Assembly: GCA_052148715.1 (NCBI GenBank)
Contig: JBKQHQ010000105.1
Coordinates: 1 to 64,000 of the forward strand
Source of the DNA: JBKQHQ01 sp052148715
GTDB lineage: Bacteria; Pseudomonadota; Alphaproteobacteria; Rhizobiales; Xanthobacteraceae
Length of the DNA: 64,000 nucleotides
Direction of reading: 5' to 3'
Shown here in pieces: positions 33,943 to 42,690 of the stretch (its first letter is position 1; every line of letters starts with the position of its first letter). Made by a program: the position numbers and the translations under genes. The notes below the pieces were generated by a model. It ran no database searches. It had not been told where the DNA came from and saw only the letters and a list, made by a program, of their open reading frames with translations.

Positions 33943-35985
33943 ATGAGAAAGTGCCAGAACGTGAACCTCGCAGGCGCGGCCGCCCTGGGCGTGAGCGCGG
34001 CGCTTGTGTCGGTCTTCGCCACTTGCGCGGGAGCCGCGGAGGGCGCCTTCCAATTGCCGCCGGGCCAATTGCCGTTGAAGGCGGCTCCGGCATACCGGGT
34101 GCCTGATCATTGGACCGGATTCTACTTCGGGGGCCACTTCGGATACAGCCGAGGTTCCGGGAGTGACACGCTATTCGCTTCGGACGCAGCCCCTTCCACG
34201 GCCTCGTTCGGCAGCCTCTATGGCGGATTGCAGCTTGGATACAATTATCTGCTGCCGTCGCGGCTGCTGGTTGGCGTTGAAGGCGATATTTCATTCCCGA
34301 ACTTTCTCGACGACGGCGTCGTGACAACGCGGTCGACCTCCTACAGCGCCGTGACCGAGAAGCTCGATTTCGTCTCGACGCTGCGCGGCCGCTTCGGCTA
34401 CGCCTTCGATCACGGGCTGGTCTATGCAACCGGCGGGTTCGCCTGGTCGCAGGCGCGTTTCCTTGAAGATCCCGGCTTGGTGGACCCAGAGGACAAGATT
34501 CTGCGCATGCGCGCGGGCTGGGCAATCGGCGCGGGAGCCGAGCTGCCGGTTGCGGCGGGCTGGACCGCCAGGTTGGAGTATCTCTACGACCACTTGGGAA
34601 GTACCGCCCGGGGGGCTTTCCCGTCAGGCACGGGCTACCAATCGACGGCGATAGACCTTTATAGCCTGCGCGTGGGGCTAGACCGGCAGCTTGGGCCGGG
34701 CACGAGCACCTCCCCAAGCAACGGCGGCGATCCGTGGCCCATTGACTCCGGCAATTGGAGTGTCCACGGGCAGTTCACCTATGTCGAGCAAGGATATTTC
34801 GCCTTCCATTCGCCCTATGAAGGCGCAAACAGCCTTTCGGGCGCCAGTCAGGCTCGCAACACCGCAACCGCAACGGCCTTCCTTGGCTTGCGTCTATGGA
34901 GCGGCGCCGAATTCTACCTCAACCCGGAGCTTGATCAGGGCTTTGGTCTCAGCGACACGGATGGAGTGGCCGCTTTCCCGAACGGAGAAGCGCAAAAGTC
35001 GCAATTCCCGGATCCGCGTTTCAATATCGACCGCGTTTTCCTGCGCCAAACCTTCGGCCTTGGCGGCGAGCAAGAGGCGATCGAGGACGGCCCCAATCAG
35101 CTCGCCGGCAAGCAGGACATCTCCCGGGTCACGGTTACGGTCGGTAAGCTCGCGGTAACGGACTTCTTTGATCTCAATTCCTATGCGTATGATCCTCGAA
35201 CGACTTTTCTCAATTGGAATATCTACGGAGGCGGTTCTTACGACTGGACCATGGACAAGCTGGCCTGGACCTGGGGCGGCCTCGTCGATCTGAACCAGAA
35301 GTCCTGGGCGTTCCGCGCCGGCTATTTCCTGGTGCCGACCGTGTCCAACGTCAACTCGTTCGACACCAACATACCCTGGCGAGGGGAATATACGGCCGAA
35401 CTGGAGCTGCGATATTCGCTGTTCGCGCTGCCGGGCAAACTGCGCCTCTTCGGATGGGTCAACCGCGCCGAGATGGGCAGTTATTCGGACGCCCTCGCCA
35501 TGCCGGTCACGACCCCGAATTATCCCGACATCACGCAAACCCGTGAAGTGCGAACCAACTACGGCTTCGTCGCCAATGTCGAGCAGGCGATCACTGGCGA
35601 CCTCGGCGTATTCTCGCGCGCGAGCTGGAGTCCTGGTCTCGTCGAAATCATCGGTTGGACCGATTGCGATGAGAGCGTGTCTTTTGGCACGGAGCTGAAG
35701 GGAAGATCCTGGGGGCGGCCGGACGACAAGATCGGCGTGGCGGGGGTGATCGAAGGTCTCTCGCCCGAGGCCCGGGCCTACTTTTCGGCCGGCGGTCTGG
35801 GGATCTTGATCGGCGATGGCATGCTCAACTACCGCCCGGAACAGGTGCTCGAGGCCTATTACGCCTACAGCCTCACCAAATGGTCGACCCTCACCTTCGA
35901 CTATCAGCTCATTGCCAATCCCGGATACAATGCCGACCGCGGACCGGTCTCGATCTACGCGGCACGGCTGCACGCAGAATTCTAG
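33943..35985 (+). CDS. Double outer-membrane protein: Omp25-like barrel fused to OprB-type carbohydrate porin
   Basis: A 680-residue exported protein. After the signal peptide (ending CAGAAEG), residues about 50-250 form an Omp25-like barrel (HWTGFYFGGHFGYSRG, LQLGYNYLLPSRLLVGVEGD, GRFGYAFDHGLVYATGGFAW, LYSLRVGLDRQ). Residues about 265-680 resemble a carbohydrate-selective OprB porin (NWSVHGQFTYVEQGYFAF, VTVGKLAVTDFFDLNSYAYDPRTTF, EQVLEAYYAYSL) and end AARLHAEF with a terminal Phe. Two barrels in one chain are unusual. The join is in one uninterrupted frame. ATG at 33943. Confidence 0.82.
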   Translation: MRKCQNVNLAGAAALGVSAALVSVFATCAGAAEGAFQLPPGQLPLKAAPAYRVPDHWTGFYFGGHFGYSRGSGSDTLFASDAAPSTASFGSLYGGLQLGYNYLLPSRLLVGVEGDISFPNFLDDGVVTTRSTSYSAVTEKLDFVSTLRGRFGYAFDHGLVYATGGFAWSQARFLEDPGLVDPEDKILRMRAGWAIGAGAELPVAAGWTARLEYLYDHLGSTARGAFPSGTGYQSTAIDLYSLRVGLDRQLGPGTSTSPSNGGDPWPIDSGNWSVHGQFTYVEQGYFAFHSPYEGANSLSGASQARNTATATAFLGLRLWSGAEFYLNPELDQGFGLSDTDGVAAFPNGEAQKSQFPDPRFNIDRVFLRQTFGLGGEQEAIEDGPNQLAGKQDISRVTVTVGKLAVTDFFDLNSYAYDPRTTFLNWNIYGGGSYDWTMDKLAWTWGGLVDLNQKSWAFRAGYFLVPTVSNVNSFDTNIPWRGEYTAELELRYSLFALPGKLRLFGWVNRAEMGSYSDALAMPVTTPNYPDITQTREVRTNYGFVANVEQAITGDLGVFSRASWSPGLVEIIGWTDCDESVSFGTELKGRSWGRPDDKIGVAGVIEGLSPEARAYFSAGGLGILIGDGMLNYRPEQVLEAYYAYSLTKWSTLTFDYQLIANPGYNADRGPVSIYAARLHAEF

Positions 35986-35989
35986 CGGA

Positions 35990-36868
35990 TCAGCTCTCCA
36001 GACCGTTCCGCTTCAACCTGACCTTCCGCTTGGCCGGGTCGGAAGCGCGCTCGATGTCTATGGCGGAGAGGCCGAGCGTCCGCTTCGCCTCCTTGAGCAG
36101 ATCGGAGTCAATGGGGCGCGGCTCCAGCGATACATCCTTGCCCAGCCGGTCCGCGAGGATGCGAAACGCCGCGATCCGACCGTAAGGTTTGTTGTTCGCC
36201 GGAATCAGATGCCACGGCGCCTGCTTCGTCGTGGTTTCTTCCATCATGTCCTCGATCGCCGTCTCGTATTCCGACCAGCGCGCGCGATTGCGGAAATCCT
36301 CATAGGATAGTTTCCAGCGCTTCAGGGGATCGACGAGCCGGTTGCGGAACCGGCGCACCTGCTCCTCGGGCGTAATGTGCAGGAACAGCTTCACGAGGCG
36401 CGTTCCCGAGTCGATCAGCATGCGCTCGAACTCGTTGATCTCGCGATAGGCGCGTCGCCATTCCTTGTCGGTTGCAAAGCCTTCGACGCGCTCCACCAGT
36501 ACGCGGCCATACCAGGACCGGTCGAACGCGACGATCTGCCCCCGTTGCGGCAAGTGTCGCCAGAAGCGCTGCAAGTAATGCTGGGCGCGTTCGTGCTCGT
36601 CCGGCGCGGCGATCGGGTGGACGTTGAAGCTGCGCGGATCGAGGGCCCAGCCAAGGCGGCGAACGATGCCGCCCTTGCCGGCGGTATCCCATCCCTCAAT
36701 CACGAGGAGCGCCCGCTCGGAGGTTCCGAGATACGCCTGCTGGATGAGCTGCAGCGTCCCCTGCAGCGAGCTCAGACGCCGCTCGTAGTCGGCGAAGTCC
36801 GTTTTGGGGTGCTCGGTGATCTCCGCGAGCCGCGGGCGGCGCGCGACGACGAAATTCTCAGATCTCAT
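35990..36868 (-). CDS. Polyphosphate kinase 2 (PPK2) family protein
   Basis: A 292-residue kinase with Walker A EGWDTAGKGG near residues 58-67, Walker B FDRSWYGRVLVERVEGFA, and the lid segment RFRNRLVDPLKRWKLS...DFRNRARWSEYETAIEDM. PPK2 enzymes use polyphosphate to phosphorylate nucleoside mono- or diphosphates. This is a single-domain type. The final third (LLKEAKRTLGLSAIDIERAS) is charged. ATG at 36868. It is convergent with the double-barrel porin. A possible partner in polyphosphate metabolism is the CHAD protein at 1947-2843. Confidence 0.92.
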   Translation of the reverse strand: MRSENFVVARRPRLAEITEHPKTDFADYERRLSSLQGTLQLIQQAYLGTSERALLVIEGWDTAGKGGIVRRLGWALDPRSFNVHPIAAPDEHERAQHYLQRFWRHLPQRGQIVAFDRSWYGRVLVERVEGFATDKEWRRAYREINEFERMLIDSGTRLVKLFLHITPEEQVRRFRNRLVDPLKRWKLSYEDFRNRARWSEYETAIEDMMEETTTKQAPWHLIPANNKPYGRIAAFRILADRLGKDVSLEPRPIDSDLLKEAKRTLGLSAIDIERASDPAKRKVRLKRNGLES

Positions 36869-37147
36869 GATATGATCTGACGACGAAACCGCTCCCGTCG
36901 CAAGAGGTAGTAATCGTCGTCGCTTCCTATCGGTGCCGGCAACGTTTATTTATGTATAATAATACTGCCAGACATAATCGTAAGCCTGTCAAAAGCTTCT
37001 GGTCGGTGGGGAGTTTGTAGCTGAGAAGGCGTGGGGACCGCTCGCCGCCGACCGATCCGTGAGGGAAGACGACGAGATGTCGCCATCGTTCCCCAAGGGG
37101 CTCGGTTATCGACGCAAAACGCCGATCCAGGTGCGGCTCTCGATAGA
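36869..37147. other. Intergenic region upstream of ppk2
   Basis: No gene is seen. An AT-rich patch (36945-36985) is the likely ppk2 promoter zone on the minus strand. Confidence 0.4.
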
Positions 37148-37175
37148 AAAGGCCCCGGCCGAAGCCGGGGCCTTT
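37148..37175 (-). terminator. Intrinsic terminator of the Omp25-like gene
   Basis: A 12-bp perfect stem AAAGGCCCCGGC/GCCGGGGCCTTT with a 4-nt loop; read on the minus strand it is followed by a T-rich run. It lies 23 bases after the stop codon of the gene at 37199-37987. Confidence 0.85.
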
Positions 37176-37198
37176 ATGTAGTTCGGATTGGTTCGGGT

Positions 37199-37987
37199 TT
37201 ACCAGAAGCCTGGCATAAACTTATAGTTAATGCCGAACTTGAGCTCGCTGACCTGCTGGTAGTTTTGAACGCCGAAGGATGCGGGAAATGACACAATACC
37301 GGGAAGAACGGTCCCGGCGATCGTTGTGGTCTGGTTGCCGAAGTTCATGTAATCGTACTCGAGCTTGGCCGACCAGTTGTTCCAGACTGCCCATTCGACG
37401 CCTGTTCCCACGGTCCATCCGACGCGCGTCTCGCTTCCGGTTCCCGTAAAGACGGGGATACCGAACGCCGCCCAATTGTCGGTGTAGTTCGTGTGGGCCC
37501 ACGCGGCGCCGGCCTTTGCGTAGAACAACACCCGGTCATGTGCCACGCCAATACGGGTGGTCGCTGACCCGGTCCAGTCGGTGTTGGCCGTCAGCGATCG
37601 GGTTACGCTGAGGGGGAAGAATGCAGGGCTAAATGTCGTGGCATTGGTGCCGTCGATGCCCGCCCACGAAAAATCGGCTTCGGCGCCGATGACGAGTCTA
37701 CCGATTTGGTAGTTATAGCCGCCTTGGACACCGCCGAGGAACCCGCTGCTCTTGGTCGTTTGCACCACGGGTACACCCAGCAACGTGCCCACAACCCCCA
37801 AGCCCGGATCGGAGAAATCGTTGCTGCCCCAGCCTCCTCCGATGTGACCGCCTACGTAAAGGCCGCTCCAATCGTACCCGGGAGGCGGCGGCGGAGCCTT
37901 GGTGTATACCGGCAAATCCGCGGCCATTGCAGAACCAGCGACGCCGAGCGCCACTAACACACTGCTACTCAAAAGCAACTTCTTCAT
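37199..37987 (-). CDS. Omp25/Omp31-like outer-membrane beta-barrel protein
   Basis: A 262-residue protein with signal peptide MKKLLLSSSVLVALGVAGSAMA, a Pro-rich start (PVYTKAPPPPPGYDWSGLYVGGHIGG), then GGVQGGYNYQIGRLVIGAEADF, TRIGVAHDRVLFYAKAGAAWAH and KLEYDYMNFG strands. It belongs to the same family as the two Omp25-like copies but is more distant. The ATG at 37987 marks the signal peptide; the frame stays open upstream to 38296 without protein character. It is a monocistronic unit with its own terminator. Confidence 0.9.
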   Translation of the reverse strand: MKKLLLSSSVLVALGVAGSAMAADLPVYTKAPPPPPGYDWSGLYVGGHIGGGWGSNDFSDPGLGVVGTLLGVPVVQTTKSSGFLGGVQGGYNYQIGRLVIGAEADFSWAGIDGTNATTFSPAFFPLSVTRSLTANTDWTGSATTRIGVAHDRVLFYAKAGAAWAHTNYTDNWAAFGIPVFTGTGSETRVGWTVGTGVEWAVWNNWSAKLEYDYMNFGNQTTTIAGTVLPGIVSFPASFGVQNYQQVSELKFGINYKFMPGFW

Positions 37988-38805
37988 CACAACCCCCGAC
38001 GCTACACGGGCTACACCACTGGAAGCACCATCGCACCACTGGCAGCACGCAAATAGAACCGTCTCTGTAGGTATGATAAAACCGCGTAGAATGTCGGGAG
38101 GCAAGCGACCCTGCGCCAATGAGCGCGGTATCCGAGGTGAGTGTGGTATTTTTGTAACGCCACAACAATCGCGTGGATTCGGCTGACGCCAGGGTGGGCG
38201 GCTCCGAATCGGGCGAACCCACAGGTCGCGAAATTCGGAAACCGTCAGTATTTTCAAATATTTGGCCAACAGCGCGTCATCCCGCGCGAGGACCACCGCG
38301 CGGCGCCGTGCATCGAAATGTTTGGTCGCGAGCAGCGTGCCGGTCGTGTGGTGGAAATATCCACAGGCTCGCTTTTTCTTCCACGCCCGACCCAGATCAC
38401 AACCCGGCTTGACGATGCGAAGCCGCAGAGAAAGAGCTTGAAAAGCTCAACTCTCGTCGCGCAGACGCTTGAAGGACTTCTGAGTTAGCTAGGCGACATT
38501 CAAGATGCGCCCCAAGAGCGGCACGTTCATTTGGGTATGGAGAGAGGGTGGTGGCTACGGACGCTGTTTGATCAGATCTGCCCGGCCCTGATCTCGTCGA
38601 GCAGGTCGTGGACGGCGGCCTCTGTCCTCAGCATAGTGCCGCCCACATCCGCGATGCCATGGACTTGGGCGCGCCATTTCCTTCGTGGATTCTACTTGGT
38701 AACCTAAATTTTTTGATTGCAATCCATTTGACATGTTGGCCTTGCAGGTGCATGGAAATTAGCTCTTTCGTGTTAGAACCCCGCATTCCACCAATGGAGG
38801 CACCC
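37988..38805. other. Long intergenic region
   Basis: 818 bases without a gene I can support. It contains the promoter of the Omp25-like gene on the minus strand. A minus-strand stretch near 38230-38300 (VLARDDALLAKYLKIL) and one near 38590-38660 look weakly protein-like but are short and interrupted, so they may be remnants of lost genes. Confidence 0.4.
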
Positions 38806-38982
38806 ATGGCTAAGAAACCGTCCAAGCGTCGCGAATGGACCAAAGACGACGTTCGAGAGCTGAAAACGCTTGCGCGTCAAAAGACGCCAGCGGCGAAGAT
38901 TGCCCGGTCACTCAAGCGGAGCACCGGCGCAACGCGGCAAAAGGCATTCAGCTTGGGAGTTTCTTTGGACTCTCGCTCCTGA
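38806..38982 (+). CDS. Small SANT/Myb-like helix-turn-helix protein
   Basis: A 58-residue, strongly basic protein beginning MAKKPSKRREWTKDDVREL, followed by KTLARQKTPAAKIARSLKRS and ATRQKAFSLGVSL. The tryptophan and helix pattern resemble a minimal Myb/SANT or GcrA-like DNA-binding unit that occurs as many small paralogues in this order. The ATG at 38806 has GGAGG at 38797-38801; the frame upstream to 38608 is not convincing. A strong terminator follows at 39006-39029, so it is a complete single-gene unit. The role is unknown, presumably nucleic-acid binding. Confidence 0.75.
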   Translation: MAKKPSKRREWTKDDVRELKTLARQKTPAAKIARSLKRSTGATRQKAFSLGVSLDSRS

Positions 38983-39005
38983 GAGCAGACAACAGCATCT
39001 CGAAG

Positions 39006-39029
39006 GCCCCGCTTCGGCGGGGCTTTTTT
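39006..39029 (+). terminator. Intrinsic terminator after the small HTH gene
   Basis: GCCCCGC/GCGGGGC stem (7 bp) with a TTCG tetraloop and a following run of six T. It lies 24 bases after the stop at 38982. Confidence 0.92.
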
Positions 39030-39212
39030 GTGACGAGTGTATGGCTCTTCATCGAAGATCGCGCTCCCTACCTGGGCACCGCACAGATTCCCGGCGAGTT
39101 CAGCTCCAAACCATGTCTGACCGCGGCAGAAGTCTCTGTCAGTTCGCGTAGCGGGCGGCAGATGACGCGGTGGCTTGGCCGCCGCAACATGCGGCGTGAT
39201 CCGAATAGGCCC

Positions 39213-40682
39213 CTATGTTTGCCCGCGATCCGCAGCCCTGCCAGTGATCATGGCGCGCACGGCATCGAGGATCGCGGTGACGGCAGAACGCCGATAGGCC
39301 CACCGCTCGTCCGCATCGGGCGGGTTCACCACCATCGTCGCGTTGGCTTCGAACAACAACACGTCCCCGGCGGAGCTCAAGCCGAAATCGATACCGGCGT
39401 AATCGAGATTGAGCGCGTCGCGTATTCGTTCGAGCGCCGTCATGGCCTTCGGTCCGAGCACCCGCGGCATGTCAGCGAGGAACGCGGCGTCCTCGGATCG
39501 GTGGTTTGGATGGTCGGCCATGTCCGCGGTGAAATAGTGCACCTTCCACTGCCGGGATATCGCCACGTGCAACGGATGGATCCGGCCGTCCACGATCATC
39601 ACGCGGTATTTGCGGGCGTTGCCGTCCTTGCCGCGTGCGTCGAGATATTCGATCACGAGCAAATCGTCGCCCGGAAGGCCGCCGGCGGCGGTCGACAGTT
39701 CGGCCGCAGCTTCCACCAACACGAAATTGCGTCCGGTGTGAAAGCCCGGCGAGCGCAAAAGAAGCGGAAACACGAACCCGTGGTCGGCGAGCGCGGCGGA
39801 AGCCTCCGGTCCGGCGAGCGCCGCGCGAGGCATGCTGATCATTCGCGGCGTCACCACGCCCGGCAGCGCGGCGAGACGCCTGGCGTTGGTGACGCGCCCC
39901 GTCTCGAGGACGGCCGAAGGATGGTTGACGACCGGAGCGGCTGTTCGTTGCAGCAAAGAGGCGGCCGCCTCGAGCGCGGGTCGGCAGAGATCGGCATCGC
40001 CGATCGCGTTGAAGACCACGCGATGCGGCGGCAGCTCAACCGCCGGATCGAAGAAATCCGCGACCACGACCGAAGACAGGAAGATACTGCTGTCCAAGAA
40101 CGGTGCGGTTGGAGTATCGCCGCCGGCGGCCGATACCAGCAGCAGCAAGGGCACCGGTGGCTTCGTCCCGCGGTAAGGCAGAGTGGTAATGAACTGTTTC
40201 CGGTAGCCCCGCGAGCGGTGCATCTCGGCGCCCGCATGCTCTCCGACCTCCGCGAGAAGGGCGCCGAGCCCCTGATGCGCTTGCGGGTGATCGGGATCTA
40301 GTCGCAGAGCGATCTCGAAGTGCTCGCGCGCGGTTGCGAGATCGCCGTCGCGAAGCAGACGGTTGGCCAGATTTATGTGCCCCATCGGATTGCCGGGATG
40401 ATGGGCAACCGCTTCCCTAAAAACGGTGCGCGCCGCCGTCCGGAACCCCTGTGCGGACAGGAACGCGCCGAAATCATTGAGCGCGCCGAAATGGGTGGGC
40501 GCCCGCGCGAGCACATCGAGATAGGCTTGCTGGGCATCCTGCGCGCGCCCCAGGGCGTTCAACAGCGCGGCCCGCTCGACTCCTGGCTCGATCGCCGCGG
40601 GCTCGCTTGCGAGCAGATCCTCCAGCTCCCGCAATCTCGCCTCCTGAGCCAGTCGGGGCGGCCAGTTGCCTTCGCCGCTCAT
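39213..40682 (-). CDS. TPR protein with C-terminal ATP-grasp-like domain (A)
   Basis: A 489-residue protein. Three or four TPR repeats occupy about residues 20-170 (ALNDFGAFLSAQGFRTAARTVFREA, GHINLANRLLRDGDLATAREHFEIAL). The remainder resembles an ATP-grasp ligase: a pre-ATP-grasp-like region with VVFNAIGDADL, then VVTPRMISMP, VFPLLLRSPGFHTGRNFVLV, KYRVMIVDGRIHPLHVAIS, and the metal-binding end LDYAGIDFGLSSAG, then LLFEANATMVV. It begins 8 bp after the decarboxylase stop codon, so the two are cotranscribed. The ATG at 40682 was chosen; a TTG at 40715 would overlap the decarboxylase. It is a homologue of 42691-44481. The likely chemistry is ATP-dependent carboxylate-amine ligation; the substrate is unknown. 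Confidence 0.75.
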   Translation of the reverse strand: MSGEGNWPPRLAQEARLRELEDLLASEPAAIEPGVERAALLNALGRAQDAQQAYLDVLARAPTHFGALNDFGAFLSAQGFRTAARTVFREAVAHHPGNPMGHINLANRLLRDGDLATAREHFEIALRLDPDHPQAHQGLGALLAEVGEHAGAEMHRSRGYRKQFITTLPYRGTKPPVPLLLLVSAAGGDTPTAPFLDSSIFLSSVVVADFFDPAVELPPHRVVFNAIGDADLCRPALEAAASLLQRTAAPVVNHPSAVLETGRVTNARRLAALPGVVTPRMISMPRAALAGPEASAALADHGFVFPLLLRSPGFHTGRNFVLVEAAAELSTAAGGLPGDDLLVIEYLDARGKDGNARKYRVMIVDGRIHPLHVAISRQWKVHYFTADMADHPNHRSEDAAFLADMPRVLGPKAMTALERIRDALNLDYAGIDFGLSSAGDVLLFEANATMVVNPPDADERWAYRRSAVTAILDAVRAMITGRAADRGQT

Positions 40683-40690
40683 CGCCGGGC

Positions 40691-42169
40691 TCAGGAGACG
40701 GCCGCCGGCGGGCAATCGGCGAGAATCCTGCGGGCTGAATCCTGCAGCATTTCCATGAACGCGTCGATGTCGGCCTCGGTAGTGCGGTGGTTGACGATGG
40801 CTGCCCGGATGACCGTCCTACCCTCGAGCACGGTGGTCGAGGGTGCGGCCAAGCCGAGCTCCTGAAGGTCGCACGCAATGGCCTTGTTCAGCTCGCCGTC
40901 GCCGGAATCCTTCAATCCGAAGCAGACGATGTTGAGCGTGACCGGCGCGCAAATCTTGAACAGCTCGGACCGGGATATGCGCGCTTCAAGATGCCTGGCC
41001 ACGCGGCAGTTATGCTCGATGCAGGCCCCGATCTTTGCGGCCCCGAAAACTTGAAACGTGAACCATGTCTTGAGCGCCCGGAAGCCGCGCGAAAGATCCG
41101 GGCCGAGGTCGCACGGCCACACCTCGCCGGCGGCCAATCCGCTCGCTGCGCGCTGTAGGTAGGCCACCGGATTGCTGAACGTGCGGCGATGCGCTTCCGG
41201 ATCCCGGATCAGCACGAATCCCGCGTCATAAGGCACGTGCGCCCATTTGTGAAAATCAAGCGCCACGGAATCGGCACGCTCGATCCCCGCGATCAGGGGA
41301 CGCAGCGCCGGTGCGAGTGCACACAGCGCGCCAAACGCGCCATCGACATGGAACCAAAGACGCTGCGCACGGCAGATTTCCGCCAGCGCGGCGAGATCGT
41401 CAACGGCGCCAGTATTCACCGACCCGGCCGTCCCCACGACCGCGAACGGTCGCATGCCCCGTGCGCGGTCTTCGTCGATGGCCTCCGCAAGCTGGTCAGC
41501 CCGCATGGCGCCGCGGTCATCCACGGCGATGAGCCGCAGATGCTGCGATCCGATCCCGGCGATTTCAGTCGCCTGGGCGATACAGCCGTGGGCCTGCGCC
41601 GATGTGTACGCGGTCAGCTGCGATCCGGTCTCGCGCAGTCCGCGCTGTCTGATGCCGTCGCCGAGCGCCTTGTTGCGCGCGACCAGCATGGCGACGAGGT
41701 TGGCGACCGACGTTCCGGTCACGAATATTCCCGACGCATTTTCGGGGAAGCCGAACATTTGCGCGGCCCATGCGGCGATCTGACGTTCGACATCGATGCC
41801 GATGTGATTGCGCCCCCCGCAATTCGCATTGAGACCGGCCGCCAGCATCTCCGCGACCATGCCGACCGGCGTGCCGGCGCCGTGCACCCAACCCATGAAC
41901 AGCGGGTGACCGTTGCCGTTGGCGTATGGCTTGATGAAGGAATTGAAGTCACCGAGCGCCTCGGCCAAGGACCGCGGCGCCTCGGGCAGCACCCTGCGGA
42001 AGCGTTCACGGGCCTCGGCGGACGCCGGCTGCCAAACCTTGCGGTCGCGAACGGTGGCGAGGTGATCAATCATCTCGTCGAGCGCGCGATGACTGTCGCG
42101 TCGGAATGCCTCCCAATCTTCCGGGTCAAGATGAGGTTGCGGAGCTGCACGTTGGGACATTGCTGGCAT
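40691..42169 (-). CDS. PLP-dependent group II amino-acid decarboxylase
   Basis: A 492-residue aromatic-L-amino-acid decarboxylase-like enzyme. Visible features are LFMGWVHGAGTPVGMVAEML, TGTSVANLVAMLVARN (phosphate-binding region), WFHVDGAFGAL (the Asp that pairs with the PLP ring nitrogen) and the Schiff-base lysine in ALDFHKWAHVPYDAGFVL. Substrates of the family include Tyr, Trp, DOPA, Phe and Glu, and the exact one cannot be read from sequence. The ATG at 42169 has AGGAA upstream. It is followed by TPR/ATP-grasp gene A and is divergent from TPR/ATP-grasp gene B, so the amine it makes may be a substrate for ATP-grasp ligation (inference). Confidence 0.88.
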   Translation of the reverse strand: MPAMSQRAAPQPHLDPEDWEAFRRDSHRALDEMIDHLATVRDRKVWQPASAEARERFRRVLPEAPRSLAEALGDFNSFIKPYANGNGHPLFMGWVHGAGTPVGMVAEMLAAGLNANCGGRNHIGIDVERQIAAWAAQMFGFPENASGIFVTGTSVANLVAMLVARNKALGDGIRQRGLRETGSQLTAYTSAQAHGCIAQATEIAGIGSQHLRLIAVDDRGAMRADQLAEAIDEDRARGMRPFAVVGTAGSVNTGAVDDLAALAEICRAQRLWFHVDGAFGALCALAPALRPLIAGIERADSVALDFHKWAHVPYDAGFVLIRDPEAHRRTFSNPVAYLQRAASGLAAGEVWPCDLGPDLSRGFRALKTWFTFQVFGAAKIGACIEHNCRVARHLEARISRSELFKICAPVTLNIVCFGLKDSGDGELNKAIACDLQELGLAAPSTTVLEGRTVIRAAIVNHRTTEADIDAFMEMLQDSARRILADCPPAAVS

Positions 42170-42425
42170 CCAGACGCGTTCCTGTAACTCGCTACCGGCG
42201 TCATTGCACGCGCGGCTATGCAAATACTGATAGCCGTTTCACTGCGCCGAATCGCCTCGCACTTAACTAACATTTTGACGAGGACTCGGCTTCAGGCACG
42301 CGTCACGCCCGAAGATCAGGGATCCCAATCCCCCCGATCGGTTAACCAACTGTTAACCATGAATGAGCGACGCTCGGTGGGGGTGACGCGGCACGGTCCT
42401 CGAGGACCTTCTCGGGAGAAGTATC

Positions 42426-42557
42426 ATGGCTGTCTCCGGCATTGCCCCCTTGTTCATCATCACTTGCGAGCCCAATGCGCGGCCGAAGTGCCATCGACGT
42501 GTCGACCCCCAGCGCCCGGCCGGCGTGAAGCCGCCGCTGCTGGTCATTTCATGCTGA
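42426..42557 (+). CDS. Possible 43-residue peptide ORF
   Basis: A short ORF in the gap between the divergent decarboxylase and TPR/ATP-grasp B genes. It starts MAVSGIAPLFIITCEPN and ends LLVISC, with cysteines at 14, 22 and the last residue. GGGAGAAG stands 4 bases before the ATG at 42426. No family is recognised. Given the ATP-grasp enzymes around it, a precursor or substrate peptide can be imagined, but a chance ORF is equally possible. The rest of 42170-42690 shows no gene. Confidence 0.3.
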   Translation: MAVSGIAPLFIITCEPNARPKCHRRVDPQRPAGVKPPLLVISC

Positions 42558-42690
42558 GCGGCGCGCGGGCCTCTCGTTCTTGGGCCCGGTTTGCGCAAGC
42601 GGGGCTTCGCGAGAGTGAACCGCTCTCCCTAACCGCTCCTTCCACGCGTGTGCTGTTCGGCCGCTGATTATTCGGGCAAGCGGGTGCGCC

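Noticed and set aside
38835..40301. A long plus-strand frame over the TPR/ATP-grasp A gene
   Set aside because: Its composition is His/Arg-rich without motifs, and the minus-strand protein has clear domains.
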